A DNA stretch of 64,000 bases from Roseomonas sp. Lineage in GTDB: Bacteria > Pseudomonadota > Alphaproteobacteria > Acetobacterales > Acetobacteraceae. This document shows, piece after piece, positions 43,417 through 52,897 of the stretch. Location of the stretch: positions 1 through 64,000 of the forward strand of contig JADCFQ010000018.1 in assembly GCA_020249435.1 (NCBI GenBank), read 5' to 3'. The stretch's first letter is position 1, and the number at the start of each line of letters is the position of its first letter. The notes under the pieces were generated by a model. It did not search any database and was not told where the DNA came from. It worked only from the letters and a program-made list of their open reading frames with translations. The translations under genes and the position numbers were made by a program.

Positions 43417-44868
43417 TCAGGAAAGCTTCTGCTTCAGCACATCATTGACCAGCGCAGGATTGCCCTTGCCCTGCATGGCCTTCATGGTCTGACCAACAAA
43501 GAAGCCAAACAGCTTATCCTTGCCGGAGCGATATTCCGCGACCTTATCGGCATTGGCGGCCAGCACCTGGTCAATCACTGCTTCAATCGCGCCGGTGTCC
43601 GTCACCTGCTTCAGGCCGCGTTCTTCCACAATGGCGCCCGGCGCGCGGCCGGTTTCCACCATGGCTTCGAACACTTCCTTGGCGAGCTTCCCGGAAAGCG
43701 TACCATCCGCCATCAGATCCAATAGCGCGCCAAGATCAGGCGCGCTGACGGGCGGCTCCGCGATCGAGGTTTTCGTGCGGTTGATGGCCGCGAAAAGATC
43801 ACCCATCACCCAATTCGCTGCCTGCTTCGCATCCCGCCCTTTGGCGACTGTTTCGTAATAGGCCGCGGTTTCGCGCTCCAGCGTCAGCACATGCGCGTCA
43901 TAGGGCGTAATGCCGTAATCGCGCACATAGCGCGCGCGGCGCTGATCCGGCAGTTCCGGCAGCGCCGCCTTCAGGCTTTCGACGAAAGCCGCATCAATCA
44001 CCAAAGGCGGCAAATCCGGGTCCGGGAAATAGCGGTAATCATGCGCATCTTCCTTGGACCGCATGGAACGCGTAATGCCGCGCCCCGTGTCAAACAGCCG
44101 CGTTTCCTGATCCACCGTGCCGCCTGATTCCCAGACCTCAATCTGGCGGCGCGCTTCGGCTTCCACCGCCTGCATGACAAAGCGGATGGAATTCACATTC
44201 TTAACTTCGCAGCGCGTGCGGAAGTCTTCGCCCGCCTTGCGAACGGAAACATTCACATCGGCACGGAGCGAGCCTTCATCCATATTGCCATCGCAGGTGC
44301 CCAAATAGCGCATGATCTGGCGCAGTTTGGTCAGATAGGCACCGGCTTCCTCGGGGCTCCGCATATCGGGTTCCGAGACAATTTCCATCAGCGCCACGCC
44401 GGAACGGTTAAGGTCAATGAAGGATTTTGTCGGGTGCTGGTCGTGCTGGGATTTGCCGGCATCCTGTTCCAAATGGAGCCGCGTAATGCCGATGGTCTTC
44501 GTGCTGCCATCAGACAACTCAATGTCAATCGCGCCCTCGCCGATGATCGGGTGGGCGTATTGGCTGATCTGATAGCCCTGCGGCAGATCGGCATAGAAGT
44601 AGTTCTTGCGATCAAAGCGGGACCAGAGATTGACCTTGGCATTCAAGCCAAGCCCGGTGCGCACGGCCTGCGCCACGCATTCGCGGTTGATCACCGGCAA
44701 CATGCCGGGGAAGCCCGCATCAATCAAGGAAACCTGCGCATTGGGTTCGGCGCCGAAAGCCGTTGCCGCGCCGGAAAACAGCTTGGCGTTGGACATGATT
44801 TGGGCATGAACCTCCAGCCCGATCACCACTTCCCAGGGGCCTGATTCCCCTTCCATGATATAGCTCAT
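43417..44868 (-). CDS. gatB: Asp/Glu-tRNA(Asn/Gln) amidotransferase subunit B
   Basis: A 483-residue GatB, the subunit that binds the mis-acylated tRNA and activates the acyl group. Signatures: [48 protein letters not shown], and the C-terminal helical tRNA-binding part (YqeY-like, [39 protein letters not shown]). The start overlaps gatA's stop by 4 nt, giving the usual gatC-gatA-gatB order on the minus strand. It implies the organism lacks a full AsnRS or GlnRS route. Confidence 0.96.
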   Translation of the reverse strand: MSYIMEGESGPWEVVIGLEVHAQIMSNAKLFSGAATAFGAEPNAQVSLIDAGFPGMLPVINRECVAQAVRTGLGLNAKVNLWSRFDRKNYFYADLPQGYQISQYAHPIIGEGAIDIELSDGSTKTIGITRLHLEQDAGKSQHDQHPTKSFIDLNRSGVALMEIVSEPDMRSPEEAGAYLTKLRQIMRYLGTCDGNMDEGSLRADVNVSVRKAGEDFRTRCEVKNVNSIRFVMQAVEAEARRQIEVWESGGTVDQETRLFDTGRGITRSMRSKEDAHDYRYFPDPDLPPLVIDAAFVESLKAALPELPDQRRARYVRDYGITPYDAHVLTLERETAAYYETVAKGRDAKQAANWVMGDLFAAINRTKTSIAEPPVSAPDLGALLDLMADGTLSGKLAKEVFEAMVETGRAPGAIVEERGLKQVTDTGAIEAVIDQVLAANADKVAEYRSGKDKLFGFFVGQTMKAMQGKGNPALVNDVLKQKLS

Positions 44869-46352
44869 GCGCCTGCCCTCATTGCTGGCACTGCCTTGAA
44901 ATCAGCGGCGCGTTCCAAAGCCGCCCCCACCGCGAAAACCGTTTCCTCATCAAAGGCGCGGCCAATCACCTGCAAGCCCAAAGGCAGACCCTGATGATCC
45001 AAGCCCGTCGGCAGCGCCAGGCCCGGCAGGCCGGCCAGATTGGCGGTCACGGTGAAGACATCATTCAAATACATCTTCACCGGGTCATCGGTATTCTCAC
45101 CCTCGGCAAAGGCAGCCGATGGTGTGGCGGGGGTCACAATCGCATCCACCTTGGCCCAGGCCGCGTCGAAATCGCCTGCGATCAGGGCGCGGATTTTCTG
45201 CGCCTTCAGGTAATAGGCGTCGTAATAACCAGCACTCAACACATAGGTGCCGATCATGATGCGCCGGCGCACTTCGGCGCCAAAACCCTCGGCCCGAGTG
45301 CGTTCGTATAAATCACGCAGATCGCTATCCTTCTCCGCCACGCGCAAACCAAAGCGCACACCATCATAACGCGCCAGATTGGAAGACGCTTCCGCAGGGG
45401 CCACGATGTAATAAGTGGGCAGCGCATATTTCGTGTGCGGCAGGGAGATATCCACAATCTCCGCCCCCGCATCGCGCAGCCAATCGAGCCCCTGACGCCA
45501 GAGCTTTTCAATCTCGGCCGGCATGCCATCCAGCCGATATTCACGCGGCACGCCAATCCGCAGCCCCTTCACACTCCGCCCACATGCAGCGGCGAAATCC
45601 GGCACGGGCTGATTGGCGCTGGTGGAATCCTTGGGGTCATGCCCCGCCATGGACCGCAACAGAATGGCGCAATCTTCCACCGTGCGCGCAAAGGGGCCGG
45701 CCTGATCCAGGGAAGACGCAAAGGCGACAATGCCAAAGCGCGAACAGCGCCCATAGGTCGGCTTGATCCCCGTAATGCCGCAAAAAGCTGCCGGCTGACG
45801 GATGGAACCGCCGGTATCCGTGCCTGTCGCGCCGAGTGCGATGCGCGCCGCCACCGCCGCAGCAGAACCACCGGAAGACCCGCCCGGCACCAGCCGCGCG
45901 CCCGGATCATCCTTGCGCTGCCAGGGGTTCAGCACACCCCCATAGGCCGAGGTCAAATTCGATGACCCCATGGCGAATTCATCCAGATTGGCCTTGCCCA
46001 GAAACACCGCGCCATCGCGCTTCAACTGCGCGGTGACGGTGCTTTCATAAGGCGGGATGAAATTGCCGAGGATTTTCGACCCCGCCGTGGTGCGCACGCC
46101 TTCCGTGCAGAATAAATCCTTGATGGCGAGTGGAATACCTTCAAGCGGCCCGGCCTCACCGCGCTTCCGCCGCGCATCGGAAGCACGCGCTGCCTCCAGC
46201 GCCTGTTCGCTCGTGGTGGTGATGAAGGCATTCAGCTTCGGGTTCAGCGCTTCAACGGCGGCCACATGGGCGCGCGTCAATTCCTCGGCGCTGATCGCGC
46301 CCTCATTCAGCGCCGCCAAGGCGCCGGCGAGGGTAAAATCGGTCGGATGCAT
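44865..46352 (-). CDS. gatA: Asp/Glu-tRNA(Asn/Gln) amidotransferase subunit A
   Basis: A 495-residue amidase-signature protein that supplies ammonia from glutamine or asparagine. The Ser-cisSer-Lys triad segments are [14 protein letters not shown] (Lys), [11 protein letters not shown], and [32 protein letters not shown] (Ser pair). It shares one base with gatC's stop and four with gatB's start. All three genes are intact. Confidence 0.97.
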   Translation of the reverse strand: MHPTDFTLAGALAALNEGAISAEELTRAHVAAVEALNPKLNAFITTTSEQALEAARASDARRKRGEAGPLEGIPLAIKDLFCTEGVRTTAGSKILGNFIPPYESTVTAQLKRDGAVFLGKANLDEFAMGSSNLTSAYGGVLNPWQRKDDPGARLVPGGSSGGSAAAVAARIALGATGTDTGGSIRQPAAFCGITGIKPTYGRCSRFGIVAFASSLDQAGPFARTVEDCAILLRSMAGHDPKDSTSANQPVPDFAAACGRSVKGLRIGVPREYRLDGMPAEIEKLWRQGLDWLRDAGAEIVDISLPHTKYALPTYYIVAPAEASSNLARYDGVRFGLRVAEKDSDLRDLYERTRAEGFGAEVRRRIMIGTYVLSAGYYDAYYLKAQKIRALIAGDFDAAWAKVDAIVTPATPSAAFAEGENTDDPVKMYLNDVFTVTANLAGLPGLALPTGLDHQGLPLGLQVIGRAFDEETVFAVGAALERAADFKAVPAMRAGA

Positions 46353-46648
46353 TATTCCACCACCTTCGGCACGCCGAAATATTCGCCCTCACGATCCGGC
46401 GCATTGGCCAGCACGGCTTCTGCCTTGCCGCCATCGGTCACCACGTCACCCCGCATCGGCATGGCCGCCGCACCGCCAGGTGTGCCGCCCGCCATGGGCT
46501 CCACACCTTCGGTATTGACGGCCTGGAGCTGTTCAATCCAGCCCAAAATGCCGTTCAGCTCGCCCTGCACGCGGGCGATATCCTGTTCTTCAAGGCGCAG
46601 CCGGGCCAAGGCCGCGACGCGCCGGACGGTGGCGGTGTCTAGGGACAT
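46352..46648 (-). CDS. gatC: Asp/Glu-tRNA(Asn/Gln) amidotransferase subunit C
   Basis: A 98-residue GatC, the small wrapping subunit that stabilises GatA-GatB. It starts [22 protein letters not shown], typical helix, with the later [35 protein letters not shown] end. It is the first gene of the operon. The upstream 47 bp to the divergent ruvX gene must hold both promoters. Confidence 0.95.
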   Translation of the reverse strand: MSLDTATVRRVAALARLRLEEQDIARVQGELNGILGWIEQLQAVNTEGVEPMAGGTPGGAAAMPMRGDVVTDGGKAEAVLANAPDREGEYFGVPKVVE

Positions 46649-46695
46649 GAAATCACTACTTCCCGGAAAAAGAGCGGCGGACCATAAGGCCCCCG

Positions 46696-47160
46696 ATGCC
46701 TATCATCAACCTGACAGATTTACGCGCGGCACTCCCCCGCCATTCCCGGCTGATCGGCCTTGATCCGGGGGAGAAAACCGTGGGTGTCGCACTCAGCGAT
46801 GTCTCGCTGATGCTGGCGAGCCCCTATGGCAGCCTTAAGCGCGGGAAGCTGGCTGCCATGGCGGCCGAGATCAAGGCGATTGCTGCGAAGGAAGGCGTGG
46901 GGGGCCTGGTGGTGGGCTTGCCGCTTGGGCTTGATGGGTCCTTCGGCCCGGCGGCCCAGGCAGCGCGGGATTGGGCGCGGTCCCTGTCCGATGCGGCTGG
47001 CTTGCCGGCGGCGCTTTGGGATGAAAGGCTGTCCTCGGCGGCGGTGAACCGCATGATGGTGGGGGAAGCCGATCTCAGCCGCGGCAAAAGGGCCGCTTCG
47101 GTGGATAAGGCGGCGGCGGCCTGGATGCTACAGGCGGCTTTGGACGCCACAAAGGGATGA
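46696..47160 (+). CDS. ruvX: Putative pre-16S rRNA nuclease / Holliday junction resolvase RuvX (YqgF)
   Basis: A 154-residue RNase H-fold protein. Conserved segments are LIGLDPGEKTVGVALSD (catalytic Asp), VGLPLGLDGSFGPAAQ, and WDERLSSAAVNRMM. In E. coli it is required for 16S 5' end maturation; the resolvase name is historical. It starts divergent from gatC with 47 bp between, and overlaps the next gene by 4 nt. Confidence 0.93.
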   Translation: MPIINLTDLRAALPRHSRLIGLDPGEKTVGVALSDVSLMLASPYGSLKRGKLAAMAAEIKAIAAKEGVGGLVVGLPLGLDGSFGPAAQAARDWARSLSDAAGLPAALWDERLSSAAVNRMMVGEADLSRGKRAASVDKAAAAWMLQAALDATKG

Positions 47161-47681
47161 GGCCCATGGATCAGATTTTGGTCGAAATCGCCCTTGATGG
47201 GCGCATCCGCTACGCGATTGGTGCGCTGGCGGGGTTGGGCTTCGCCATGGTGGGGTTGGCGCTGCTGCCGCAATTCCTCGCCGAATGGCCGGCCATCACG
47301 CCCCGGCTTTTGGGGCTTGGTTTCCCAATCCTTGGGGTTGGGATGTTTCTGTGGCTGTCCTTCATCCCGGCGCCGCATGCGCTTTCGATTCGCGCCGATG
47401 GCAGCGCGTTCTTCACCCGCAGCATCACCACCTGGTGGCGGTTTTTCGATGCGTTTGAGAACCTGCCTCCTGGCGCCATTACAGGGGTGGTGGTGGAGAG
47501 CGTTGATGCCCCGCTTGGCACCACCCGCAGCGGAGAGACGGATTTCTCCGCCACATCAAAGGAATGGCGCCTGGTGCTGCGGCTGGCCGATGGGGCGGTG
47601 CGGGAGGTTCAGCGCAGCCCCGGCCGCGCTTCGCTGGATGAAAAGGCCGCCGCGCTGCGTGGCGCGCTTAAGCTGCCCTGA
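47157..47681 (+). CDS. Small membrane protein of unknown function
   Basis: A 174-residue protein with two predicted membrane helices (residues about 19-40 and 48-67), followed by a soluble beta-rich domain ([44 protein letters not shown]). The last 100 residues look like a small cytoplasmic or periplasmic beta domain. I know no family name. It overlaps ruvX by 4 nt (ATGA), and 44 nt separate it from pyrB; a start three codons later (47166) is also possible. Confidence 0.65.
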   Translation: MRPMDQILVEIALDGRIRYAIGALAGLGFAMVGLALLPQFLAEWPAITPRLLGLGFPILGVGMFLWLSFIPAPHALSIRADGSAFFTRSITTWWRFFDAFENLPPGAITGVVVESVDAPLGTTRSGETDFSATSKEWRLVLRLADGAVREVQRSPGRASLDEKAAALRGALKLP

Positions 47682-47725
47682 ACGGGTCTGGCCTTCACTG
47701 CCCTGGCGCGGCTAGAAAGGGCGCT

Positions 47726-48661
47726 GTGTCCTATCCTCGCAAACACCTCCTCGCCATTGAGGGTCTTGAACCGCCGCATATCGCGGATTTGCTGGACCTG
47801 GCGGAATCCTACGCCCTGCTCAACCGCAGCGGCAAAACCCAGCGCGACCTGTTGAAAGGCCGCACGCTGATCAATCTGTTTTTTGAAGACAGCACCCGCA
47901 CGCGGACGAGTTTTGAACTCGCGGGCAAAAGGCTGGGCGCCGATGTCATCAATATGTCGGTCAGCACCTCCAGCGTGAATAAGGGCGAGACCTTACTGGA
48001 TACCGCCAGCACGCTGAACGCGATGCATTGCGATTTGCTGGTGGTGCGCCATGGGCAATCGGGGGCACCTTCACTGCTCAGCCAAAAGGTGGATGCGGCG
48101 GTGATCAATGCCGGCGATGGCACGCATGAACACCCGACCCAGGCGCTGTTGGATGCACTCACCATCCGCCGCCATAAGGGCCGGCTTGAAGGGTTGGTGG
48201 TCGCGATTTGCGGCGATATCGCCCATTCGCGTGTGGCGCGATCAAACATGCATCTGCTGACCACCATGGGCAGCCGCGTGCGCGTGGTGGGGCCGCCCAC
48301 GCTGATCCCCGCCGAAGCGGCGCGTTTGGGTGTTGAGGTCTTTCACGACATGAAGGCCGGGCTTGCCGGGGCTGATGTTGTCATGATGCTCAGGCTGCAA
48401 CGCGAACGCATGTCCGGCGGGCTGGTGCCATCAGCGCGGGAATTCTTTCGCTTCTACGGGCTGGATGCGGAAAAGCTGGCCCATGCCAAGCCGGACTCGA
48501 TTGTGATGCACCCCGGCCCGATGAATCGCGGTGTTGAGATAGACAGCGCCATCGCCGATCACCCAACACGCAGCGTGATTGGCGAACAGGTGGAAATGGG
48601 TGTCGCCTGCCGCATGGCGGTGTTGGATGTGCTGGCGCGTGGGCTCAGGCGCAATGTGTGA
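47726..48661 (+). CDS. pyrB: Aspartate carbamoyltransferase catalytic subunit
   Basis: A 311-residue aspartate transcarbamoylase, second step of pyrimidine synthesis. Carbamoyl phosphate and aspartate residues are visible: [30 protein letters not shown], and [13 protein letters not shown]. Starts at GTG 47726. In many bacteria class A ATCase forms a dodecamer with an inactive dihydroorotase; here the dihydroorotase-like gene follows but 1.1 kb away, with an AT-richer insert between. The reaction makes carbamoyl aspartate in the cytosol. Confidence 0.95.
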   Translation: MSYPRKHLLAIEGLEPPHIADLLDLAESYALLNRSGKTQRDLLKGRTLINLFFEDSTRTRTSFELAGKRLGADVINMSVSTSSVNKGETLLDTASTLNAMHCDLLVVRHGQSGAPSLLSQKVDAAVINAGDGTHEHPTQALLDALTIRRHKGRLEGLVVAICGDIAHSRVARSNMHLLTTMGSRVRVVGPPTLIPAEAARLGVEVFHDMKAGLAGADVVMMLRLQRERMSGGLVPSAREFFRFYGLDAEKLAHAKPDSIVMHPGPMNRGVEIDSAIADHPTRSVIGEQVEMGVACRMAVLDVLARGLRRNV

Positions 48662-49071
48662 CGAACGGTAGTTGGGCGGCCCTGAATGTTGTGCAGTACG
48701 CCGAACAATGCACCAAGCCCGTCAGTTTGAGAGCCATTTTTCCGGCACGGATTCTGTTTCTTTTTCTATCGTACTTGATCGTGATCTCTGCCATATCACT
48801 ATCCTGGCCCGAACTTTGGATGGACGATCATTTCTCGGCCATCTGACGGAACCTTTAATCAGTATGAATATGGAACATATACGACCGCTAGTTAGACATC
48901 AATTGACGTTATGCTTGCTAAAGGTGTGATAGCTTTATCTTTCCAAACCGGCGGCAAGTCTCAGGCGAAGCGGAGGCGCCAAAATTTTGTAACTCGACTT
49001 TTCCCACTTTTTCTACAAAATTAAGAAAAATTCGCACTTCTAATTTCCATCGATCCTTCGGAGACAGTTCA
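48662..49071. other. AT-rich non-coding insert between pyrB and the Nudix gene
   Basis: About 410 bp of clearly lower GC (long AT runs between 48891 and 49050) with no convincing gene. A 62-residue frame at 48658-48846 has one hydrophobic segment but no homologue that I recognise and overlaps the pyrB stop, so I left it out. Position within a normally contiguous pyrB-pyrC pair suggests an acquired insert. Confidence 0.55.
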
Positions 49072-49620
49072 ATGGCGGCCCAGGTCGAAATCGTACAAGT
49101 CGGAACAACGGTTGTCTATGAGAACCGCTGGATGCGAGTACGCGAAGATCGGGTGCGTCGCCGGGATGGGAGCGAGGGTATCTATGGCATTGTGGAAAAA
49201 CCTGATTTCGTTGTCATTGCCGCTGGTGACGGGGATGAGATACACTTGGTACAACAGTACCGTTACCCAGTTCGAACGCGGCACTGGGAACTACCCCAAG
49301 GCAGCTGGGAAACTGCTCCAGGGACCGACATTTTCGTCCTTGCCGGGGCGGAGCTAGCAGAGGAAACCGGATTAACTGCTGCGGAAATGGAGCATGCAGG
49401 TCGCCTTCTGTTAGCCAGCGGCTATTCCAATCAAGGTTACAACATTTTCCGTGCTCGAGGTCTAACGCGCGGGTCATCGTCGCTCGAGACGGAGGAGCAG
49501 GACCTGGTCACACGGGCGTTCAAAATAAGCCAATTGGAAGATATGATTAGGCATGGTGAGATAACCGACGCCACGACTGTTGCGACATTTGGTCTCTTGC
49601 GGTTGAGGGGAATGCTTTGA
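49072..49620 (+). CDS. Nudix hydrolase with a non-canonical Nudix box
   Basis: A 182-residue Nudix-fold protein close to ADP-ribose pyrophosphatases: KPDFVVIAAGDGDEIHLVQQYRYPVRTRHWELPQGSWE, and ASGYSNQGYNIFRARGL. The box (about 76-101) reads GSWETAPGTDIFVLAGAELAEETGL. The second-half REUxEExGU is AELAEETGL, so Arg is replaced by Ala while the Glu residues that bind metal remain; the first-half spacing is longer by two and the canonical Glu there is Thr. Activity is plausible but altered. Codon use is less GC-rich than its neighbours. A GGAGA site precedes the ATG. Confidence 0.78.
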   Translation: MAAQVEIVQVGTTVVYENRWMRVREDRVRRRDGSEGIYGIVEKPDFVVIAAGDGDEIHLVQQYRYPVRTRHWELPQGSWETAPGTDIFVLAGAELAEETGLTAAEMEHAGRLLLASGYSNQGYNIFRARGLTRGSSSLETEEQDLVTRAFKISQLEDMIRHGEITDATTVATFGLLRLRGML

Positions 49621-49805
49621 CCTTCCCGCTGAGGTTTTTGGCTTTTCATTTCTGAACCGGCCCGGATTTACGCGAGGCTATGGAGGGGCTTGAGATGAGT
49701 TCCAGTGTTGAGCGGCCCCGTCGCTGCACGGATGCGGATAGAAACCTGCGCATTTTGACTAAGCCGGAATCGCCGTCCGGGTGGCGCGCCGCCCCGTAAA
49801 GGCTT

Positions 49806-51098
49806 ATGAAAGCCGGCATGATGCGCGACACCCTCATCACCAATGCCCGCCTGCTCGATCCTGCCTCTGGCCTTGATGCGCCGGGCGCTTTGCTGATCCG
49901 TGATGGGCTGATTGCCGATTGCGGTGCTGGCCTGACCGCGCCCGAGGGCGCTGCTGTGGTGGACGCAGGCGGCGCCTGTCTCGCACCTGGTTTAATTGAT
50001 CTCCGCGCCAATCTTGGTGAACCGGGGGCGGAGCATCGGGAAACCATTGCCTCTGCCGCGCAGGCTGCTGCTGCCGGGGGCATCACCACCATTTGCGTGC
50101 TGCCCGATACCGATCCTGCGCTTGATGATCCCGCGCTGATTTCCTTCATCGCGCGGCGCGGGGAAGCCACCGGGTCGGTCACGCTGCTGCCCTATGGCGC
50201 GGCCACCTCCGGCTGTGCCGGCAAGGAATTGGCGGAATTCGGCCTGCTGCGCGAAGCCGGCGCCATTGCCTTCACCGATGGCGCCCGCGCCATTGCCTCG
50301 GCGCGCAGCATGCGGCTTGCGCTGTCCTATGCGCGTGCCTTCGGCGCCTTCATCATGCAGCACCCGGAAGAACCGAGCCTCGCTGCCGGCGGCGCCGCGA
50401 CCGAAGGCGAATTGGCGACCCGGCTTGGCCTGCCTGGCATTACGCCGGCGGCCGAGGCGATGATGGTGGCGCGCGATATCGCACTCGCGCGCATCACGGG
50501 CGGGCATGTGCATTTCGCGCATATCTCAACGGCGGCGGCGCTTGACCTGATCCGCGCCGCGAAGGCGGAAGGTTTGGCTGTCACCTGCGATACCGCGCCG
50601 CCCTATTTTGATTTGAACGAGACCGCGATTGGCGATTACCGGACCTATGCCAAGCTCTCCCCGCCCTTGCGGACGGAGGTTGATCGGCAGGCGGTGGTGG
50701 CGGCTTTGGTGGATGGCACGATTGACGCCATTGCCTCAGACCATCAGCCGCGCGATGCCGATGACAAGCGCCTGCCCTTTGCCCAGGCGGAAGCGGGCGG
50801 CGCGGGGCTGGCAACCCTGCTTGGCGTGACGCTGGCGCGTGTGCATGCGGGGGATGTGCCGATGCTCACCGCACTTGGGTTGCTGACTGCGCGGCCCGCG
50901 AGTTTGCTCAATCTGCCGCAGGGCCGCCTCGCCAAGGGTGCGCCGGCGGATTTGGTGCTGTTCCATCCCGATCGCGGCTGGAAGGTTGAAGCCGGCAAGC
51001 TGCCGGGCAAGGCACAGAACTCGCCCTTTGATGGTCGCGCCCTGGAAGGCCGGGTGCTTGGCACCTGGAAGGCCGGGCGGCGCGTTTTCGGGGGCTGA
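49806..51098 (+). CDS. pyrC: Dihydroorotase-like protein lacking metal ligands (probable PyrC'/PyrX)
   Basis: A 430-residue amidohydrolase-fold protein in the pyrB-associated position. The dihydroorotase metal motif D-x-H-x-H is DLRAN here, so both His are replaced (Arg67, Asn69). Later ligands are changed as well: CDTAPPYFDL in place of the CDVTPHH type, and SDHQPRD in place of DHAPH. The overall family pattern is intact (PGLIDL, GITTICVLPDTDPA, GHVHFAHISTAAALDLIRAAK, GRLAKGAPADLVLFHPD). It probably acts as a structural partner of PyrB, as in Pseudomonas, with catalytic dihydroorotase encoded elsewhere. Start may be at 49806, 49818 or 49821. Confidence 0.85.
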   Translation: MKAGMMRDTLITNARLLDPASGLDAPGALLIRDGLIADCGAGLTAPEGAAVVDAGGACLAPGLIDLRANLGEPGAEHRETIASAAQAAAAGGITTICVLPDTDPALDDPALISFIARRGEATGSVTLLPYGAATSGCAGKELAEFGLLREAGAIAFTDGARAIASARSMRLALSYARAFGAFIMQHPEEPSLAAGGAATEGELATRLGLPGITPAAEAMMVARDIALARITGGHVHFAHISTAAALDLIRAAKAEGLAVTCDTAPPYFDLNETAIGDYRTYAKLSPPLRTEVDRQAVVAALVDGTIDAIASDHQPRDADDKRLPFAQAEAGGAGLATLLGVTLARVHAGDVPMLTALGLLTARPASLLNLPQGRLAKGAPADLVLFHPDRGWKVEAGKLPGKAQNSPFDGRALEGRVLGTWKAGRRVFGG

Positions 51099-51101
51099 GC
51101 C

Positions 51102-51707
51102 ATGGCCGAACATGCCGACAGCATCGCCTTCCTGATCGCCCTGGTGGGCGGCTATTTGATCGGGTCCATCCCCTTTGGCCTGCTGCTGACCAAGGCCGCC
51201 GGGCTTGGTGATATCCGCAAGGTGGGCTCCGGCAATATTGGCGCGACCAATGTGCTGCGCACCGGGCGCAAGGGCTTGGCAGCGGCGACCCTGATCCTGG
51301 ATGGGCTGAAGGGGGCGGTTGCGGTGCTGCTCGCGCGGCAATTCCTGGGTGATCAGGATTTGGTGGTGGGGACAGCGGCGGTGCTTGGGCACCTATTCCC
51401 GATCTGGCTTGGCTTTCGCGGCGGCAAGGGCGTGGCGACAGGGCTTGGCGTGCTGCTGGCCGCGGCTTGGCCGGTGGGGCTCGCCTGCTGCGCGGTATGG
51501 TTGGTGGCGGCGAAATTCCTGAAAATGTCGTCAGCGGCGGCGCTGACCGCCTTTGCGGCGGCGCCGCTTTTCGCCCTGGTTCTGTCCAGCGCGGATCACG
51601 CGCTGATGGCGCTGCTGATCGCCGTGCTGGTGTTTTGGCGGCATGAGGAGAACATCCGTCGCCTGCTGGCGGGTACCGAACCGCGTATCGGCAAAACGGC
51701 TAAGTAG
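51102..51707 (+). CDS. plsY: Acyl-phosphate:glycerol-3-phosphate acyltransferase PlsY
   Basis: A 201-residue inner-membrane acyltransferase with five predicted helices. Catalytic loops are [34 protein letters not shown] and [17 protein letters not shown], all present. It moves an acyl group from acyl-phosphate to glycerol-3-phosphate, the first step of phospholipid synthesis. It is three nt downstream of the dihydroorotase-like gene and close to dprA, an order often seen in alphaproteobacteria. Confidence 0.94.
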   Translation: MAEHADSIAFLIALVGGYLIGSIPFGLLLTKAAGLGDIRKVGSGNIGATNVLRTGRKGLAAATLILDGLKGAVAVLLARQFLGDQDLVVGTAAVLGHLFPIWLGFRGGKGVATGLGVLLAAAWPVGLACCAVWLVAAKFLKMSSAAALTAFAAAPLFALVLSSADHALMALLIAVLVFWRHEENIRRLLAGTEPRIGKTAK

Positions 51708-51761
51708 AGATACGATTTAGTATTTCCCGCATAGGTTGAATTATGGCATAGGGTTTCGCCT

Positions 51762-52886
51762 ATGCTTGCCGCCACCCCCAGCCCCGCCGAAAGCCTAGCC
51801 CTCTGGCGCCTTGCCGAAACCGAGGGGATCGGCCCCATGGGCTTTCGCCGCCTGCTCACCCGCCATGGCAGTGGCCGCGCAGCCTTGGAGGCTTTGCCCC
51901 GTCTGCTCGCCAAGCGCGAAACCCCAGCGCGCATCCCAAGCCTGGATGAGGCGCGGCGGGAAGCCGATGCCATGGCCAAGCTCGGCGCGCGCTTTATTTT
52001 TTGGGGCAGCGCTGACTACCCGCCCTTGCTCGCCATGTTGCCTGATGCGCCGGCCATGCTCGCCGTGCAGGGCGATGCGGCTTTGCTGTCCCAGGTGCCC
52101 AGCTTCGCCATTGTTGGCGCCCGCAATGCCTCCGCTGCCGGGCGGCGCATCGCGGAGGATATCGCGGAGGCACTGACCAAGGCCGGCGTGCTGGTGATCT
52201 CGGGCCTCGCGCGCGGGGTGGATGCGGCAGCGCATCAGGGCGCCTTGCGGGCAGGGCCAACGCTTGCCGTGCTGCCGGGCGGCTTGGATGTCGCCTATCC
52301 GCCGGAAAATGCTGCCCTGCAAAGCCGGATTGGCCGCGAAGGCGCGCTGGTGGCGGAACATGCTTTGGGCACCGCGCCCCTCGCCCGCCACTTCCCCAAG
52401 CGCAACCGCATCGTCGCCGGGCTTTCGCTGGGTGTGCTGGTGGTGGAAGCCGCCGAGCGCTCCGGCACGTTGATCACCGCGCGCCTTGCCTTGGAAGCGG
52501 GGCGGGAGGTCTTTGCCATCCCCGGCAGCCCGCTCGATCCAAGGAGCCGCGGCGCCAATGACCTGATCCGCCAGGGCGCGCATTTGGTGGAATCAGCCAC
52601 CGATGTGCTGACCCATCTGCCCGAAGCGCCCCGCGATGCCCCGCTTTTTGCCCTGCCCATGACCTCGGAAATCCCGATATCGGAGGATATCCCGCCTGAC
52701 GCCACCCCCGGCGAATACGGTCATCTGATTGATTTGATTGGAATGGCACCGATATCGGTTGACGATCTTCTCCGGCGCTGTCACCTCTCACCCCCCGCGC
52801 TCCAGGCGGCGCTTGCCGATCTGGAACTGGAAGGCCGGGTGGATATGCTGCCCGGGCATCGGGTTGCGCTAACCGGGCGAGGGTGA
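51762..52886 (+). CDS. dprA: DNA-processing protein DprA
   Basis: A 374-residue DprA/Smf. The Rossmann-like core includes FAIVGARNASAAGRRIAEDIAEAL, SGLARGVDAAAHQGAL, LPGGLDVAYPPENAAL, and RFPKRNRIVAGLS-type segments, with an N-terminal SAM-like helical domain (residues about 1-70) and a C-terminal winged helix (about 310-370). DprA loads RecA on incoming single-stranded DNA during transformation. Its last bases overlap the 5' extension before topA by 4 nt. Confidence 0.93.
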   Translation: MLAATPSPAESLALWRLAETEGIGPMGFRRLLTRHGSGRAALEALPRLLAKRETPARIPSLDEARREADAMAKLGARFIFWGSADYPPLLAMLPDAPAMLAVQGDAALLSQVPSFAIVGARNASAAGRRIAEDIAEALTKAGVLVISGLARGVDAAAHQGALRAGPTLAVLPGGLDVAYPPENAALQSRIGREGALVAEHALGTAPLARHFPKRNRIVAGLSLGVLVVEAAERSGTLITARLALEAGREVFAIPGSPLDPRSRGANDLIRQGAHLVESATDVLTHLPEAPRDAPLFALPMTSEIPISEDIPPDATPGEYGHLIDLIGMAPISVDDLLRRCHLSPPALQAALADLELEGRVDMLPGHRVALTGRG

Positions 52887-52897
52887 ATCGGGAAGGC

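Noticed and set aside
48658-48846. 62-residue frame with one hydrophobic segment after pyrB
   Set aside because: No ribosome-binding site apart from overlap with the pyrB stop and no recognisable family; lies in an AT-rich stretch where chance frames are possible.
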